Shown here in pieces: positions 8,161 to 17,005 of a stretch of DNA of 64,000 nucleotides (its first letter is position 1; every line of letters begins with the position of its first letter). Under the pieces are notes generated by a model. It was not told the origin of the DNA. It saw only the letters and a list, made by a program, of their open reading frames with translations, and ran no database searches. The DNA is from Sandaracinaceae bacterium (GTDB taxonomy: Bacteria; Myxococcota_A; Polyangia; Polyangiales; Houyiibacteriaceae), in assembly GCA_020633075.1 (NCBI GenBank), contig JACKEI010000006.1, positions 62,001 to 126,000 on the forward strand, written 5' to 3'. The translations under genes were made by a program, and so were the position numbers.

Positions 8161-11100
8161 GTGAAGCTACTGCGCCAGCCCCTCGTGTTCTTGTTTCTCT
8201 GTGCCTGCGGGACCAGCTCCTATCACGGCCACGGAGCGCAGCTGGAGGCCGTTCCGGACGGCCCGGCTGAAACGACGACAGTCGTGTCCAGCGAGCGCGA
8301 CGCCGAGGAACGTGGGGGCTACGCGCCCTCCGCGCCGACGGTGGCCGCGGGGTCGACCTACGCTCCGAGCGCCGAGGGGGGCCCTGTCGACGAGCTGGCC
8401 GACATCGCAGGTGCCGGCGAGGGCGCGCAGGCCGCAGCGCCGCAGACCTGGCGGCGCGCGAGTGGGGCGCAGCGCTTTGCGACCGTATCGCTGGGGGGCG
8501 GCAACACCCTCGAGCTACGCGACGTCCGGGTGCGTGTCCACGTGGAGGGCTTCCGCGCGCGGACCGTGGTGGACCACATCTTCTACAACCCGCACGAGCG
8601 CACGCTGGAGGGCACCTTCCGCTACGCGCTGCCCCCGGAGGCGAGCGTCTCGAGCTACGCGATGTTCCTGGGGCAGGGCACACAGCAGCCCGAGTTCTTT
8701 GGCCGCGGCAGCGACGAGGAGGCCATGCGTCGGCGCGAGGTGGCCATGCAGGGGGGCAGCGTGCAGCAGGTCATCGACGGCGTGGACCCGGGCGCGTGGG
8801 GGGAGCTGCGGGTCGGCCGCCTGGTGCGCGCGGAGCACGGGCGGGAGGTCTACGAGAACGTGACCCGGCGCCGCGTGGACCCGGCGCTGGTGGAGGAGGT
8901 CGCCCCCAACACCTTCGAGGCGCGCGTGTTTCCGATCCAGGCGCACGGCTACCACCGCGTGGTGGTCAGCTACGAGCAGACCCTGCCGCGCGTGGGCAAC
9001 GAGCTCGAGTACAGCTTCCCCGTGCCCGAGGGAGCGCTCTCGTCCCTGGACCTCGCGCTCTACGCGGACGCCGCGACGGTGGGCAGCATGCGCTACACAG
9101 GAGACTATCGCGGGCAGGCGCTCGAGAGCCCGGGCAACCACGCATACGGGCTCCGCGTGCAGGGCAACACGCAGGCGGGGCGTGCGTCGTTCCGCTTCCG
9201 CACACGGGACGCCGCCGCGGGGGTGGAGGCGCTTTCGGGCACGGACCCCTCGCGCAACGAGCGCCACTTCGCGCTGCGGCTGCAGGGGGACGAGTCCTTG
9301 AGCGAGGGCGCCGGCGGAGGCGCGGCGGACGCGGTCTTCCTGCTGGACACGTCGCTGTCGGAGCACCCCGAGCGCTTCGCCGTGGACGTGGCGCTGCTGC
9401 GCGGCATCCTCGAGCGCAGCAGCGGGATCCAGCGCTTCAACGTGGTGACCTTCGACGCCGGGGCGCGCTGGCTGACGCCGACGTGGCAGACGAACGACGC
9501 TGCAGGACGCGCCCGGGTGGAGGCCTTGCTGAACGACGTCCTGCTGGAGGGGGCCACGGACCTCGGGGCCGCGCTGGACGCGCTGCACGCGCCCCCCATG
9601 GCCGACGCCGCGGGGCGCGCGGCCGACGTGTTCCTGCTGAGCGACGGACAGATCACCTGGGGGGAGCGCGACCTCCCCACCCTGCTGCGCACGCGCACCT
9701 CGCCATGGGCGGCGACGCGCGTGTTCGCTTACCGGACCGGGCTGGGCGCCGAGAACACGGACCTCCTTCGCCGGGTGGCCGACGGGGGCGTGTTCAACTG
9801 CCTGTCCATGGAGAGCGTGCCCACGTGCGCCGTGGCCCACCAGCGCCCGGCTCTGCGGGTGGAGCGCGTCCTGGTGGAGGGCCGCGGGCCGGCGGGGGCG
9901 CGCACGAGTGAGGTGCTCGTCGCGGGTGGAGCCGCGAGCTTCGCGCCGGGGACCGAGCTGCTGGTGGTCGGTCGCCTGGACCAGCCCGGCGCCGCGCGGG
10001 TGCGGCTCGAGGGGCGGCTGGCTGGGCGCACGGTGTCGTGGACGCGCGACGTAGAGCTCGTGCCGAGCGGTGAGCTGGCCTCGCGGGCGTGGGCCGAGGT
10101 GGCGGTGGCGCACCTGCTCGCGAGTCACGACGAGGCACACGAGCGCCTCGCGGTGGCCATCGGGCAGCACTACAAGGTGCCATCGCGTGTGGCGTCGTTC
10201 CTGGTGCTGGAGACCGACGCCGAGTACGAGCAGTACGCCCTGCACGACGAGCCGCTGGCGCAGGCCCTCGCCCAGCTGGGGACGCTACAGGAGGGTGGCC
10301 GCAGGGCGGCGAGCGCGCGCACCTCGTGGAGCCGGCTGCGTCGCGTGCTGGAGAACAGCAGCGCGCACCACCGTCTGGGTCAGCTCGAGCAGGGGCGCGT
10401 GCTGACCCAGCTCTCGCGCTTCGTGGCGGAGGGCCCGGTGGACTTCATGCCCGGCCGCGTCGCGGTGCCGTCGCTGTCACGCGACGACGTGGGGCGTGGC
10501 TATCGCGACGGCATCTCGCACGACCCGGAGTCCGTGGAGCACTACCGCGGCGAGGCTCAGCGGCGCTTCGAGCAGCGGCAGCTGGGCGCGGCGGTGCGCG
10601 CCCTGTCGAGCGGCGTGGAGAACGCGCCCGCGTCGGCCGAGGTGGCGCGCTCGCTGGCCTACACGCTGCTCAGCTGGGGCGCCGACGCGGAGGCCGCCGA
10701 GCTGCTCTTCGGTGTGCTGGAGCAGCGCCCCTACGAGCCGCAGAGCTACCGCGACCTGGCCGGCGCGCTCTGGCTGCAGCGGCCCAGCATGACGGCCCTG
10801 CTCTTCGAGGCGGCGCTCGCGGGCGAGTGGGACGCGCGCTTCCGAGGCGTGCTGACCGTGGTGCAGGAGGAGTACGCGCTCTTCGCGCACGCGCTCACTC
10901 GAGCGCAGCCGGAGAGCCCACTAGCTCGCTGGCTGGCGGAGCGGCAGCAGGCGCTCTCGCTGCGGGTGCCGGCCGGGGACCTGCGCGTGACCATGACCTG
11001 GAACACCGACAACACGGACATCGACCTGTGGGTCACGGACCCCGCCAACGAGCGCTGCTACTACGGGCACCGCGACACCGCGGCGGGCGGGCACCTGCTG

Positions 11101-11337
11101 GATGACGTGACGCAGGGCTTCGGCCCAGAGCGCTTCCAGCTCGAGCGCGCGCCTCGCGGCGAGTACCACGTGCAGGCGCACTACTACAGCAACAACGGGA
11201 ACCGCCTGGTGGCGGACACCTACGTGACCCTGACCATCGCGCGCCACGTGGGCACCCCGCAGCAGCAGATCACGCGCCACGTGGTGCGGCTGGCGAGCGC
11301 CGGCGACCAAGTCAGCGTGGCCCGCTTCCGCTTCTAG
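8161..11337 (+). CDS. VIT / von Willebrand A / DUF2135 lipoprotein
   Basis: 1058 residues with a GTG start and GGAGG 5 nt upstream. The signal peptide ends in LCAC, giving a lipidated C16. A VIT domain spans about residues 110-240 (VRVHVEGFRARTVVDHIFYN, then YENVTRRRVDPALVEEV). A VWA domain begins near residue 390, with the metal-site motif DTSLS (DxSxS) and a later GATDLGAALDAL. Repeat-like helices follow around 780-860. A YfaP-like DUF2135 domain closes the protein (MTWNTDNTDIDLWVTDP to about residue 1040). VIT-VWA proteins are usually secreted adhesins or matrix proteins; DUF2135 may bind peptides or glycans. The gene converges on the 11350 lipoprotein with 12 nt between them. Confidence 0.85.
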   Translation: MKLLRQPLVFLFLCACGTSSYHGHGAQLEAVPDGPAETTTVVSSERDAEERGGYAPSAPTVAAGSTYAPSAEGGPVDELADIAGAGEGAQAAAPQTWRRASGAQRFATVSLGGGNTLELRDVRVRVHVEGFRARTVVDHIFYNPHERTLEGTFRYALPPEASVSSYAMFLGQGTQQPEFFGRGSDEEAMRRREVAMQGGSVQQVIDGVDPGAWGELRVGRLVRAEHGREVYENVTRRRVDPALVEEVAPNTFEARVFPIQAHGYHRVVVSYEQTLPRVGNELEYSFPVPEGALSSLDLALYADAATVGSMRYTGDYRGQALESPGNHAYGLRVQGNTQAGRASFRFRTRDAAAGVEALSGTDPSRNERHFALRLQGDESLSEGAGGGAADAVFLLDTSLSEHPERFAVDVALLRGILERSSGIQRFNVVTFDAGARWLTPTWQTNDAAGRARVEALLNDVLLEGATDLGAALDALHAPPMADAAGRAADVFLLSDGQITWGERDLPTLLRTRTSPWAATRVFAYRTGLGAENTDLLRRVADGGVFNCLSMESVPTCAVAHQRPALRVERVLVEGRGPAGARTSEVLVAGGAASFAPGTELLVVGRLDQPGAARVRLEGRLAGRTVSWTRDVELVPSGELASRAWAEVAVAHLLASHDEAHERLAVAIGQHYKVPSRVASFLVLETDAEYEQYALHDEPLAQALAQLGTLQEGGRRAASARTSWSRLRRVLENSSAHHRLGQLEQGRVLTQLSRFVAEGPVDFMPGRVAVPSLSRDDVGRGYRDGISHDPESVEHYRGEAQRRFEQRQLGAAVRALSSGVENAPASAEVARSLAYTLLSWGADAEAAELLFGVLEQRPYEPQSYRDLAGALWLQRPSMTALLFEAALAGEWDARFRGVLTVVQEEYALFAHALTRAQPESPLARWLAERQQALSLRVPAGDLRVTMTWNTDNTDIDLWVTDPANERCYYGHRDTAAGGHLLDDVTQGFGPERFQLERAPRGEYHVQAHYYSNNGNRLVADTYVTLTIARHVGTPQQQITRHVVRLASAGDQVSVARFRF

Positions 11338-11349
11338 AGCGCGGCCCGC

Positions 11350-12228
11350 TCAGGGCGTGCGCGCGACCTCGGTCCCCAGCCCGTAGCTGGGGGTCATGTC
11401 CACACCCGCGTCGGGGTCGGGCGTGCCCATGCCGCCGTCGCTCGCGGCTACCCCACCGTCGTAGGCTGCGACGCCCGCGTCTCCGTTGACCTGCGCGGGG
11501 AGTTCCAGAAAGAGGCGCAGCAGGCCGGGCTCGGCCTCGAACGCGCGCAGGAAGGCGGCCGCGTTGGCCTCTTCGAAGACGAAGCTCCCATCCGGTTGCT
11601 GCACGGGCGACTCCCAGAAGCGGAGCGCGACGAGCGCGCTGGCGGCGTCCACGGCGAGGTGCGCGGCCGCGCCACCGGCCGGGACCTCGAAGACGCCGTC
11701 GGGGCCCGCACCCGCGAACAGCACGTAGGGCGCGGTGCGCTGGCTGCGAACACGCACGTAGGGCGCGCCCTCGAGGTTGCGGAGCTCGAAGGCCAGGCTG
11801 TGGCCCACCAACAGGGGCGGCACGTCCGGGTCGTCCGCAGAGCCCAGCCGTGGGTAGAGGCGCACGGCGCAGTAGCGGCCCGCCGGGAGCTGGAAGCCCA
11901 TGCCCTCGCTCAGGTCGAGCACCACCGCGCCCGTCACCGTGGCGGCGGGGTTCGCCGTGAGCGGGCCGCACGTCCCCTCCGGCAGCAGCTCGACGCGCGC
12001 GAAGGTCATGGACGCCATGCCCAGGCGCGCGGCGTCGGCGAGCACTTCGCTGTCGAAGTAGGGCGGCCCTTGCCAGGCCTCACCCGGCAAGACGGCGACG
12101 TCGCGCGTGCCGTCGGCGGCCGGCGGATTGCCCGTCTCGGTGCCCGCGCATCCGAAGGTGCAGAGCAGCGCGAGCTGCACCACCCAGCGACGAATCAGCC
12201 GGGGGCGCAGCGCTGTCCCAGCCCGCAT
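11350..12228 (-). CDS. Lipoprotein of the TETGNP type, function unknown
   Basis: 292 residues. The signal peptide ends in TFGC, giving a lipidated C27, and the mature protein starts CAGTETGNPP. That GTETGNP start recurs in lipoproteins of myxobacteria and relatives. The body is beta-rich, with strands such as GFQLPAGRYCAVRLYPRL and APYVRVRSQRTAPYVLFAGA, and the tail is low-complexity Gly/Asp. I recognise no catalytic motif. Its ATG overlaps the upstream stop by one base (TGATG at 12226-12230), so it is translationally coupled to the TIGR02147 gene. The pair probably acts together at the cell surface. Confidence 0.7.
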   Translation of the reverse strand: MRAGTALRPRLIRRWVVQLALLCTFGCAGTETGNPPAADGTRDVAVLPGEAWQGPPYFDSEVLADAARLGMASMTFARVELLPEGTCGPLTANPAATVTGAVVLDLSEGMGFQLPAGRYCAVRLYPRLGSADDPDVPPLLVGHSLAFELRNLEGAPYVRVRSQRTAPYVLFAGAGPDGVFEVPAGGAAAHLAVDAASALVALRFWESPVQQPDGSFVFEEANAAAFLRAFEAEPGLLRLFLELPAQVNGDAGVAAYDGGVAASDGGMGTPDPDAGVDMTPSYGLGTEVARTP

Positions 12229-13124
12229 CAGTGGCCCTCCCGGTCGCCGGCGTTCAGCTCGACGGAGTCACTCAGGGGGAACAGCTGGAAGTTGACCTGC
12301 ACCACCTGCCGAGGGCTCTCGTCTTCCACGCTCAGCTCGAGCAGCTCGCGCCGGAAGCGCACGATGCGCGCCTTCACCTCGGCCAGCTTCTCCGCACCGA
12401 GGCACAGCGTCAGTGAGCTGATGTCGCGCTGCGCGGGCGGGAACTCGTCGATGGCGGCAGCGGCCTGGCGCATCATCATGCGGTGGTAATTGCCGATGTG
12501 AACGCCTGCGGTCTCGGGACCCGTGGACACCAGCGCCTCGGCCTGCACCCAGTGCCCGTCGTCGTTCTGAATCAGCATGGACAGCTCGCGCAGTATACGC
12601 AGTCCGCGCGCCGCCTGCGACTGTGTGATGCGGGGCCGCAGACGCGCCGCCACCCACGCGGCCTCCCCTTCGAAGTCCGGGCGACAGGCCAGCTCACGGA
12701 TGGCGGGGATGTACCAGCTGGCGTGGTAGGCGGCGTGCGCCAGCTCCAGTCGCTGCACGCTGCGGTAGCGGCGGTGGCTCTTCAGGCGGTCGTACGCGGC
12801 CGTGCGCTCGGGGCCGGTGTGCGCCTGGTTGAACGCGACGAGGTCTATGAAATACGCCTTTGACTCGCCGCTCAGCCCGCAGCCGTCGGCGAAGTTGCCC
12901 GCCATGCTGGCCGTCAGGTTGCGGTCCCCGTCCATCACCAGCTTGAGGTAATTGGGGGACTTCAGCCCGGCGCGCCGCGAGAAGGCGCGGTACGAGAACG
13001 AGCGCGGCCCGGCCTTCTTGTGCTCGTAGAAGTCACGCAGGTAGGCCCGGTAGTCGAGGTAGCGGAAGACCTCTGGGGGGGTGTCGCTCACGGGATCAGG
13101 GTAGCCCACGACGGGGAGCACCAC
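12228..13124 (-). CDS. TIGR02147 / DUF4423 family protein
   Basis: 298 residues from a GTG at 13124; a GTG at 13091 would give 287. The N-terminus (VFRYLDYRAYLRDFYEHKK, then FSYRAFSRRAGLKSPNYLKL) is the signature of TIGR02147, a family common in Fibrobacter, Bdellovibrio and myxobacteria. The first 80 residues look like a helix-turn-helix, so a DNA-binding role is likely. The rest is the helical DUF4423 region. The gene is coupled by a one-base overlap to a downstream lipoprotein gene. A perfect 8-5-8 palindrome lies just upstream of the start. Together these suggest a regulator that controls its own lipoprotein partner. The biochemical role is unproven. Confidence 0.8.
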   Translation of the reverse strand: MVLPVVGYPDPVSDTPPEVFRYLDYRAYLRDFYEHKKAGPRSFSYRAFSRRAGLKSPNYLKLVMDGDRNLTASMAGNFADGCGLSGESKAYFIDLVAFNQAHTGPERTAAYDRLKSHRRYRSVQRLELAHAAYHASWYIPAIRELACRPDFEGEAAWVAARLRPRITQSQAARGLRILRELSMLIQNDDGHWVQAEALVSTGPETAGVHIGNYHRMMMRQAAAAIDEFPPAQRDISSLTLCLGAEKLAEVKARIVRFRRELLELSVEDESPRQVVQVNFQLFPLSDSVELNAGDREGH

Positions 13125-13143
13125 CCGCCCCTCGGCGCGGCTT

Positions 13144-13164
13144 CCGTATACACCCGGTATACGG
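13144..13164. promoter_or_regulatory. 8-5-8 palindrome upstream of the TIGR02147 gene
   Basis: CCGTATAC-ACCCG-GTATACGG, with perfect 8-bp arms. It begins 20 nt upstream of the GTG at 13124 and lies just after the tetR stop (13169). It could be an operator for the TIGR02147 protein or the TetR, or a hairpin ending tetR transcription. The AT content of the arms favours an operator. Confidence 0.5.
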
Positions 13165-13168
13165 CGCG

Positions 13169-13780
13169 TCAGTCCGCGGCGAGGCCGATGGCGGGCAGCA
13201 GGCGGCGCCGCAGGAACGCGCGCAGCTGCTCCGGTGTGCGCGAGGTGGGGCCCGGCACGGTCACCAGCGAGAGGGCGAAGCGCACGATCACCTCGGTGAC
13301 CTCGGCCGCGTGGGGGCGCAGCTGCGGGGCGAGATCGTACATGGACGTCAGGATGTGACCGGCCTCGCGCAGGCCCAGCTCCTCGTCGAGCAGCGCCTGG
13401 GAGGTGAACTCGCCGAGGCCCTCGTCCGTGAGGGTCAGCTTGAGACAGGGGTCGCGCGGGAGCTCGAGGGTGAAGTAGGCCACGGCCTCGACGGCGCGCT
13501 CTCCGGCGGTGGTCTGCGCCAGCATGGCGTCGCGCGCGCCCACCGCGAGGCGCGCCGTGGCGTCCAGAAACGCCGCGTGGAAGACGGCGTGGCGGTCCTG
13601 GAAGTGCGCATAGACCGTGGGGCGCGTGACCCCCGCCTCGGCGGCGATGTCGGCCAGGGTGGTCTTGCGCAGCCCCTTGCGCTCCGCGCAGGTCAGCGCC
13701 GCCGCGATCAACCGGGCGCGGGCCTCCGTGTCCGAAGCCGGCGGGCTGCCCGACCAGTTCTGTCGCTTGGCTCGAACCAC
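13169..13780 (-). CDS. TetR-family transcriptional regulator
   Basis: 203 residues from a GTG start. The helix-turn-helix lies at about residues 25-72, with LADIAAEAGVTRPTVYAHFQ as the recognition region. The C-terminal helical ligand-binding half is not conserved enough to name a ligand. On the minus strand, TATGAC ends 6 nt before the GTG and there is no ribosome site, so the mRNA may be leaderless. The neighbour upstream is a divergent lipoprotein gene. The target may be that gene or tetR itself. Confidence 0.88.
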   Translation of the reverse strand: MVRAKRQNWSGSPPASDTEARARLIAAALTCAERKGLRKTTLADIAAEAGVTRPTVYAHFQDRHAVFHAAFLDATARLAVGARDAMLAQTTAGERAVEAVAYFTLELPRDPCLKLTLTDEGLGEFTSQALLDEELGLREAGHILTSMYDLAPQLRPHAAEVTEVIVRFALSLVTVPGPTSRTPEQLRAFLRRRLLPAIGLAAD

Positions 13781-13936
13781 GGGGGCGTCATAGCAGCCTG
13801 CGCGGCGGAGCCCCAGGCGCCGGGTGCGTCCCGCGAAGTCCGGCTGCGAGTCGGCCCCAGTGTGGGCTCACCAAGCGAGCTCGCGCGCCGTCGATTCATT
13901 CGTACCGCCCCGCCGCGCGCTGGTATCGTGGTGCGC

Positions 13937-14413
13937 ATGCGACTCGCGCTCCGCCCTCTCCTTGGTGTCTGTCTGGTGCTCGGCCTGGGGGCCTGCGGCG
14001 GGGATGGCGCCGGTGAGCCCCTGCTCGGAGGCGACGTCAGCGGCTCGTACAACGGCAACGAGTTCGTCGCGATCAACGGCTTCGCCACCATGACCAGCGG
14101 GGGCACGTTCGCGATCATCGTGGGGACCGGCCCCATCGCCTGCGGCTCCGAGAGCGCGTCGTCGCCGCCCACCGGCCACAACGCCGCCATCGCGGCGCCC
14201 GCGTTCGCGGTGGGGAGCTACAGCAACGTGTTCGTGAACATGTACCAGAACGTCGGGCGCTTCGAGGGCACGGGCTCTTCCAACGGCACGCTCACGATCA
14301 CGGCGGTGACCGACGAGTCCATCGTGGGCGAGATCCAGTACAGCTACACGAACACCGACGACGAGCTCTACGAGCTGAACGGCACGTTCGAGGTAGTGCT
14401 CTGCGCGTTCTGA
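13937..14413 (+). CDS. Small lipoprotein, function unknown
   Basis: 158 residues. The signal peptide ends in LGAC, giving a lipidated C20. The mature part is beta-rich and polar (GSYNGNEFVAINGFATMTSG, then GTLTITAVTDESIVGEIQYS), with two Cys (IACGS and VVLCAF) that could pair. It looks like a small beta-sandwich or lipocalin-like surface protein, but I recognise no family. TATCGT (13924-13929) ends 7 nt before the ATG and no Shine-Dalgarno is visible, so leaderless transcription is likely. GTG codons at 13928 and 13931 are alternative starts. Confidence 0.7.
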   Translation: MRLALRPLLGVCLVLGLGACGGDGAGEPLLGGDVSGSYNGNEFVAINGFATMTSGGTFAIIVGTGPIACGSESASSPPTGHNAAIAAPAFAVGSYSNVFVNMYQNVGRFEGTGSSNGTLTITAVTDESIVGEIQYSYTNTDDELYELNGTFEVVLCAF

Positions 14414-14441
14414 GTCGCCCCACCGCGGCTCCCCTGCGTCG

Positions 14442-15422
14442 CTATCGAGCCGCGCTGCCGCGATGAAAGCGCTTCCGGTACGCGGCGGGAGTGGTCCCGA
14501 GGCTCTGGTGGAACACGCGACGTAGCGTCTCCTCCGTGCCGAAGCCGGTGTCCGCCGCGACCTGCGCCAGCCCGTGATCGCTCACCTCGAGGGCGCGCCG
14601 CGCCGCGTCCAAGCGCGCCTCGCGCACGAAGGTGGCCGGGGGCTTGCCCAGCTGCTTCTGGAACACACGGGCGAAGTGACGCGCGCTCATGCCCACCGTC
14701 GCAGCCATGGCCTCCACGCTGTGGTCCTCGGCCGGCGCCTCGAGGACGCGCGCGACCAGGCTGCGCAGCCTGTCGTCCGCGTTGGCGCGCAGGGTGAGGG
14801 CTGCGCTGAACTGCGACTGCCCACCCGGGCGGTGGAGGAAGACCACCATCAGGCGCGCCACGGCCAGCGCCAACGCGGGACCGTGATCTCTCTCCAGCAG
14901 GTAGAGCGCCAGGTCCACGCCTGCCGTCATGCCCGCCGCCGTGTAGACGGGGTCCTCGTCCACGTAGAGCGCGTCTTCCGCGACGATGGCGTCCGGGTAC
15001 AGGCGCTGGAGCTCACGGGCCACCATCCAGTGGGTGGTGCAGCGGCGCCCGGCCAGCAGACCGAGCTGCCCCAGCACGAAGGCGCCCGCGCACACCGACG
15101 TGACGCGCTTGGCCCCCACGGCGAGCGGCCGCAGCGCCTCGAGCTGACGACTCGTGAGGGGGTCGGCCACCCCCAGCGCCAGCTTGCCGCCGATCATGAG
15201 CGTGTGCGGCGGGGCGCAGCGCGCGACGGGCGTGGTGACCACGCGCACACCAGCCGCCGTGGTGACGTGGGCGCCAAAGCCGGCGAGCTCGAGGGTGTAC
15301 GCCGGCGCCTTGCCCCGGTGCACCAGCAGGTCGTTGGCGGTGTTGAACACCTCCATGGGGCCCACTAAATCGAGGAAGCGCGCCTGAGGCACCGCCACCA
15401 ACAGGATGCTGCGCGGGCTCAT
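14442..15422 (-). CDS. GlxA-type AraC-family regulator with DJ-1/PfpI domain
   Basis: 326 residues. Residues 1 to about 190 form a DJ-1/PfpI-like sensor domain, with ILLVAVPQARFLDLVGPMEV and a nucleophile-elbow-like TSVCAGAFVLGQLGLL. Residues about 225-320 form the AraC double helix-turn-helix (MSARHFARVFQKQLGKPPAT, then GFGTEETLRRVFHQSLGTTP). This is the GlxA/FtrA architecture, usually an activator responding to small metabolites. It diverges from a glutathione S-transferase gene across 52 bp that hold two dyads, so gst is the likely target. Confidence 0.9.
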   Translation of the reverse strand: MSPRSILLVAVPQARFLDLVGPMEVFNTANDLLVHRGKAPAYTLELAGFGAHVTTAAGVRVVTTPVARCAPPHTLMIGGKLALGVADPLTSRQLEALRPLAVGAKRVTSVCAGAFVLGQLGLLAGRRCTTHWMVARELQRLYPDAIVAEDALYVDEDPVYTAAGMTAGVDLALYLLERDHGPALALAVARLMVVFLHRPGGQSQFSAALTLRANADDRLRSLVARVLEAPAEDHSVEAMAATVGMSARHFARVFQKQLGKPPATFVREARLDAARRALEVSDHGLAQVAADTGFGTEETLRRVFHQSLGTTPAAYRKRFHRGSAAR

Positions 15423-15441
15423 GTCCTAAAATGTGTGTTTG

Positions 15442-15473
15442 TTGTCATTTGAGACAAGCTAGCAGGGCGCTAG
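15442..15473. promoter_or_regulatory. Two short dyads between glxA-like and gst genes
   Basis: TTGTC-ATTTGA-GACAA (15442-15457) is followed by CTAGC-AGGGC-GCTAG (15459-15473), each with perfect 5-bp arms. They fill most of the divergent intergenic region. The first is the better candidate operator for the GlxA-type regulator. The second includes TAGCGT, which ends 7 nt before the gst ATG. Confidence 0.4.
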
Positions 15474-15483
15474 CGTGAGCACC

Positions 15484-16134
15484 ATGCACACCAAGCCCAT
15501 CGAGTTGTTTGCCATCCCCTTCACCTGCTCGCTGGCCGCGCACATCGCGCTGGTCGAGGCCGGCCTGCCCCACACCGTGCACTGGCTGCCACGCGTGTCC
15601 GACAAGCGCCTCGCGGACGGGACGCCCTACACGCGCATCAACCCGCTCGGGAAGGTGGCCGCGCTGCGGCTACCGGACGGGAGCGTGGTCACGGAGAACG
15701 TGGTGGTCCTCTGGACCATCGAGGCGCTCACACGTGGCGGCAGCCTGGGCGACGCGCCGCAGCAGCGGCAGCTCCTAAAGTGGCTGTCCTTCGTCGCCAC
15801 CGAGCTGCACAAGCAGGTGCTCTTCCCCTCCTTCGACGCGCTCGCGCCTGCCGAGACCAAGCGCGACGTCCTGGTGCGCCTGCTGGGGCCGGCGTTGGCC
15901 TACGTGGACGCGCAGCTCGTGGGCCGCGAGGTCCTGGTGGGCGACACGTTCTCCGTCGCCGACTGCTATCTCCTCTGGGCGCTCATCCTCGTGCGCCAGC
16001 TGCGCTACCCGCTCGAGACGACCCCGCACGTGGACGCATACCGGAAGCGTCTGCTGCAGCGTCCCTCCGTCGTGGCCGCGCTCGACATCGAGCGTCAGGC
16101 CTTCGCCGCCGCCGGCGTGCAGCAGGCGAGCTAG
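15484..16134 (+). CDS. Glutathione S-transferase family protein
   Basis: 216 residues from the ATG at 15484; a GTG at 15475 is an alternative. The N-terminal thioredoxin-like half (ELFAIPFTCSLAAHIALVEA, then TRINPLGKVAALRLPDGSVV and the ENVVVLWTIE segment) carries the GST glutathione-site pattern. The C-terminal half is helical, with LVGDTFSVADCYLLWALIL, the N-capping and hydrophobic staple region of GSTs. It probably conjugates or detoxifies electrophiles in the cytoplasm. Divergent placement next to a GlxA-type regulator suggests inducible expression. The substrate is unknown. Confidence 0.85.
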   Translation: MHTKPIELFAIPFTCSLAAHIALVEAGLPHTVHWLPRVSDKRLADGTPYTRINPLGKVAALRLPDGSVVTENVVVLWTIEALTRGGSLGDAPQQRQLLKWLSFVATELHKQVLFPSFDALAPAETKRDVLVRLLGPALAYVDAQLVGREVLVGDTFSVADCYLLWALILVRQLRYPLETTPHVDAYRKRLLQRPSVVAALDIERQAFAAAGVQQAS

Positions 16135-16192
16135 CCGAAGCGCCCGGTGGGACACCCGCCTGGTTCGGGGTGTGGAGCCGCCGGGTGAGCGG

Positions 16193-16897
16193 CTACGGAC
16201 CGGAGTCCACGAACACGATCCACTCGGCGTTCGCGGGGTTGAAGGAGCCGACGGTGCGCGGATAGAGCATGACGGTCACGCCGTGCACGTCTCCGTGCGC
16301 TTCGATGGCGCGCGCCAGCGCGGAAGACCACGCCACGTCCATGACGTCGGCCAGCGACTCGGCGTCGACCCCTCCCTCGACGCCCACCAGGTCGACTCCC
16401 ACCGCAAGCGGCGCGCTGCCGGCCGCGCAGCGAGGCACGAGGTCGTCGGCGCTCGACCAGGCCGCGGGATAGCGGATGTCCCCCGCCCCGGCCCAGACGA
16501 TGCTGCCGGCGAAGAGCGTCTCGCCGGTGGCGGCGCTGACGACGGCGACGCCGCCGAAGTCGCCCGGTGACTGGAAGAAGACGAAGAGCTCCGTGCTGGC
16601 GTCCGCGACCTGCTGGACTTGCCCGAAGGTCTCGTCGATGGCCGCGTCGCGGATGCCCTGGGCACGCGCCGTGGCCTCGTCGATGGCCAAGAGGGGCCCG
16701 CACGCGACGTGCACCCCGAGGGGCTCGTAGGTCTGATAGTCGAGCCGCAGCACGCTGGTGCAGCGCTGCCCCTCCTGAAAGTTGGACCTGAGGTGCGAGA
16801 TGGCGAAGAAGCAGCTGTCCTCGGTGGGTGCACTCCCCTTGCAGCCCGCGAGCGCGACCACGACGGCCAGCACAGTCCCTACGTTGCGTGTCTTCAT
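16193..16897 (-). CDS. Lipoprotein, function unknown
   Basis: 234 residues from the ATG at 16897, with AGGAGG 3 nt upstream. A textbook signal peptide ends in LAGC, giving a lipidated C19 followed by Lys. The mature domain alternates helices and strands (SCFFAISHLRSNFQEGQRC, then VAVVSAATGETLFAGSIVWA). It holds several Cys (C29, C46, and others) that could form disulfides. No family is recognised. It diverges from the 17006 lipoprotein gene across 108 bp and converges on gst. Confidence 0.7.
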   Translation of the reverse strand: MKTRNVGTVLAVVVALAGCKGSAPTEDSCFFAISHLRSNFQEGQRCTSVLRLDYQTYEPLGVHVACGPLLAIDEATARAQGIRDAAIDETFGQVQQVADASTELFVFFQSPGDFGGVAVVSAATGETLFAGSIVWAGAGDIRYPAAWSSADDLVPRCAAGSAPLAVGVDLVGVEGGVDAESLADVMDVAWSSALARAIEAHGDVHGVTVMLYPRTVGSFNPANAEWIVFVDSGP

Positions 16898-17005
16898 GAG
16901 CCTCCTTGACCCGCAGTGTAGCGGCCGCCCGGGGCAAAGCCCAGCGTCGCGTGAGTCGAGCCGCCGCAGTTGCCGGTGCGAAGCCGCTCGACTAGCGTCG
17001 CCGCC

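Noticed and set aside
8515..10245. Long minus-strand frame across the VIT-VWA gene
   Set aside because: Arg/His/Leu-rich shadow; the plus-strand gene has VIT and VWA domains and a MIDAS motif.
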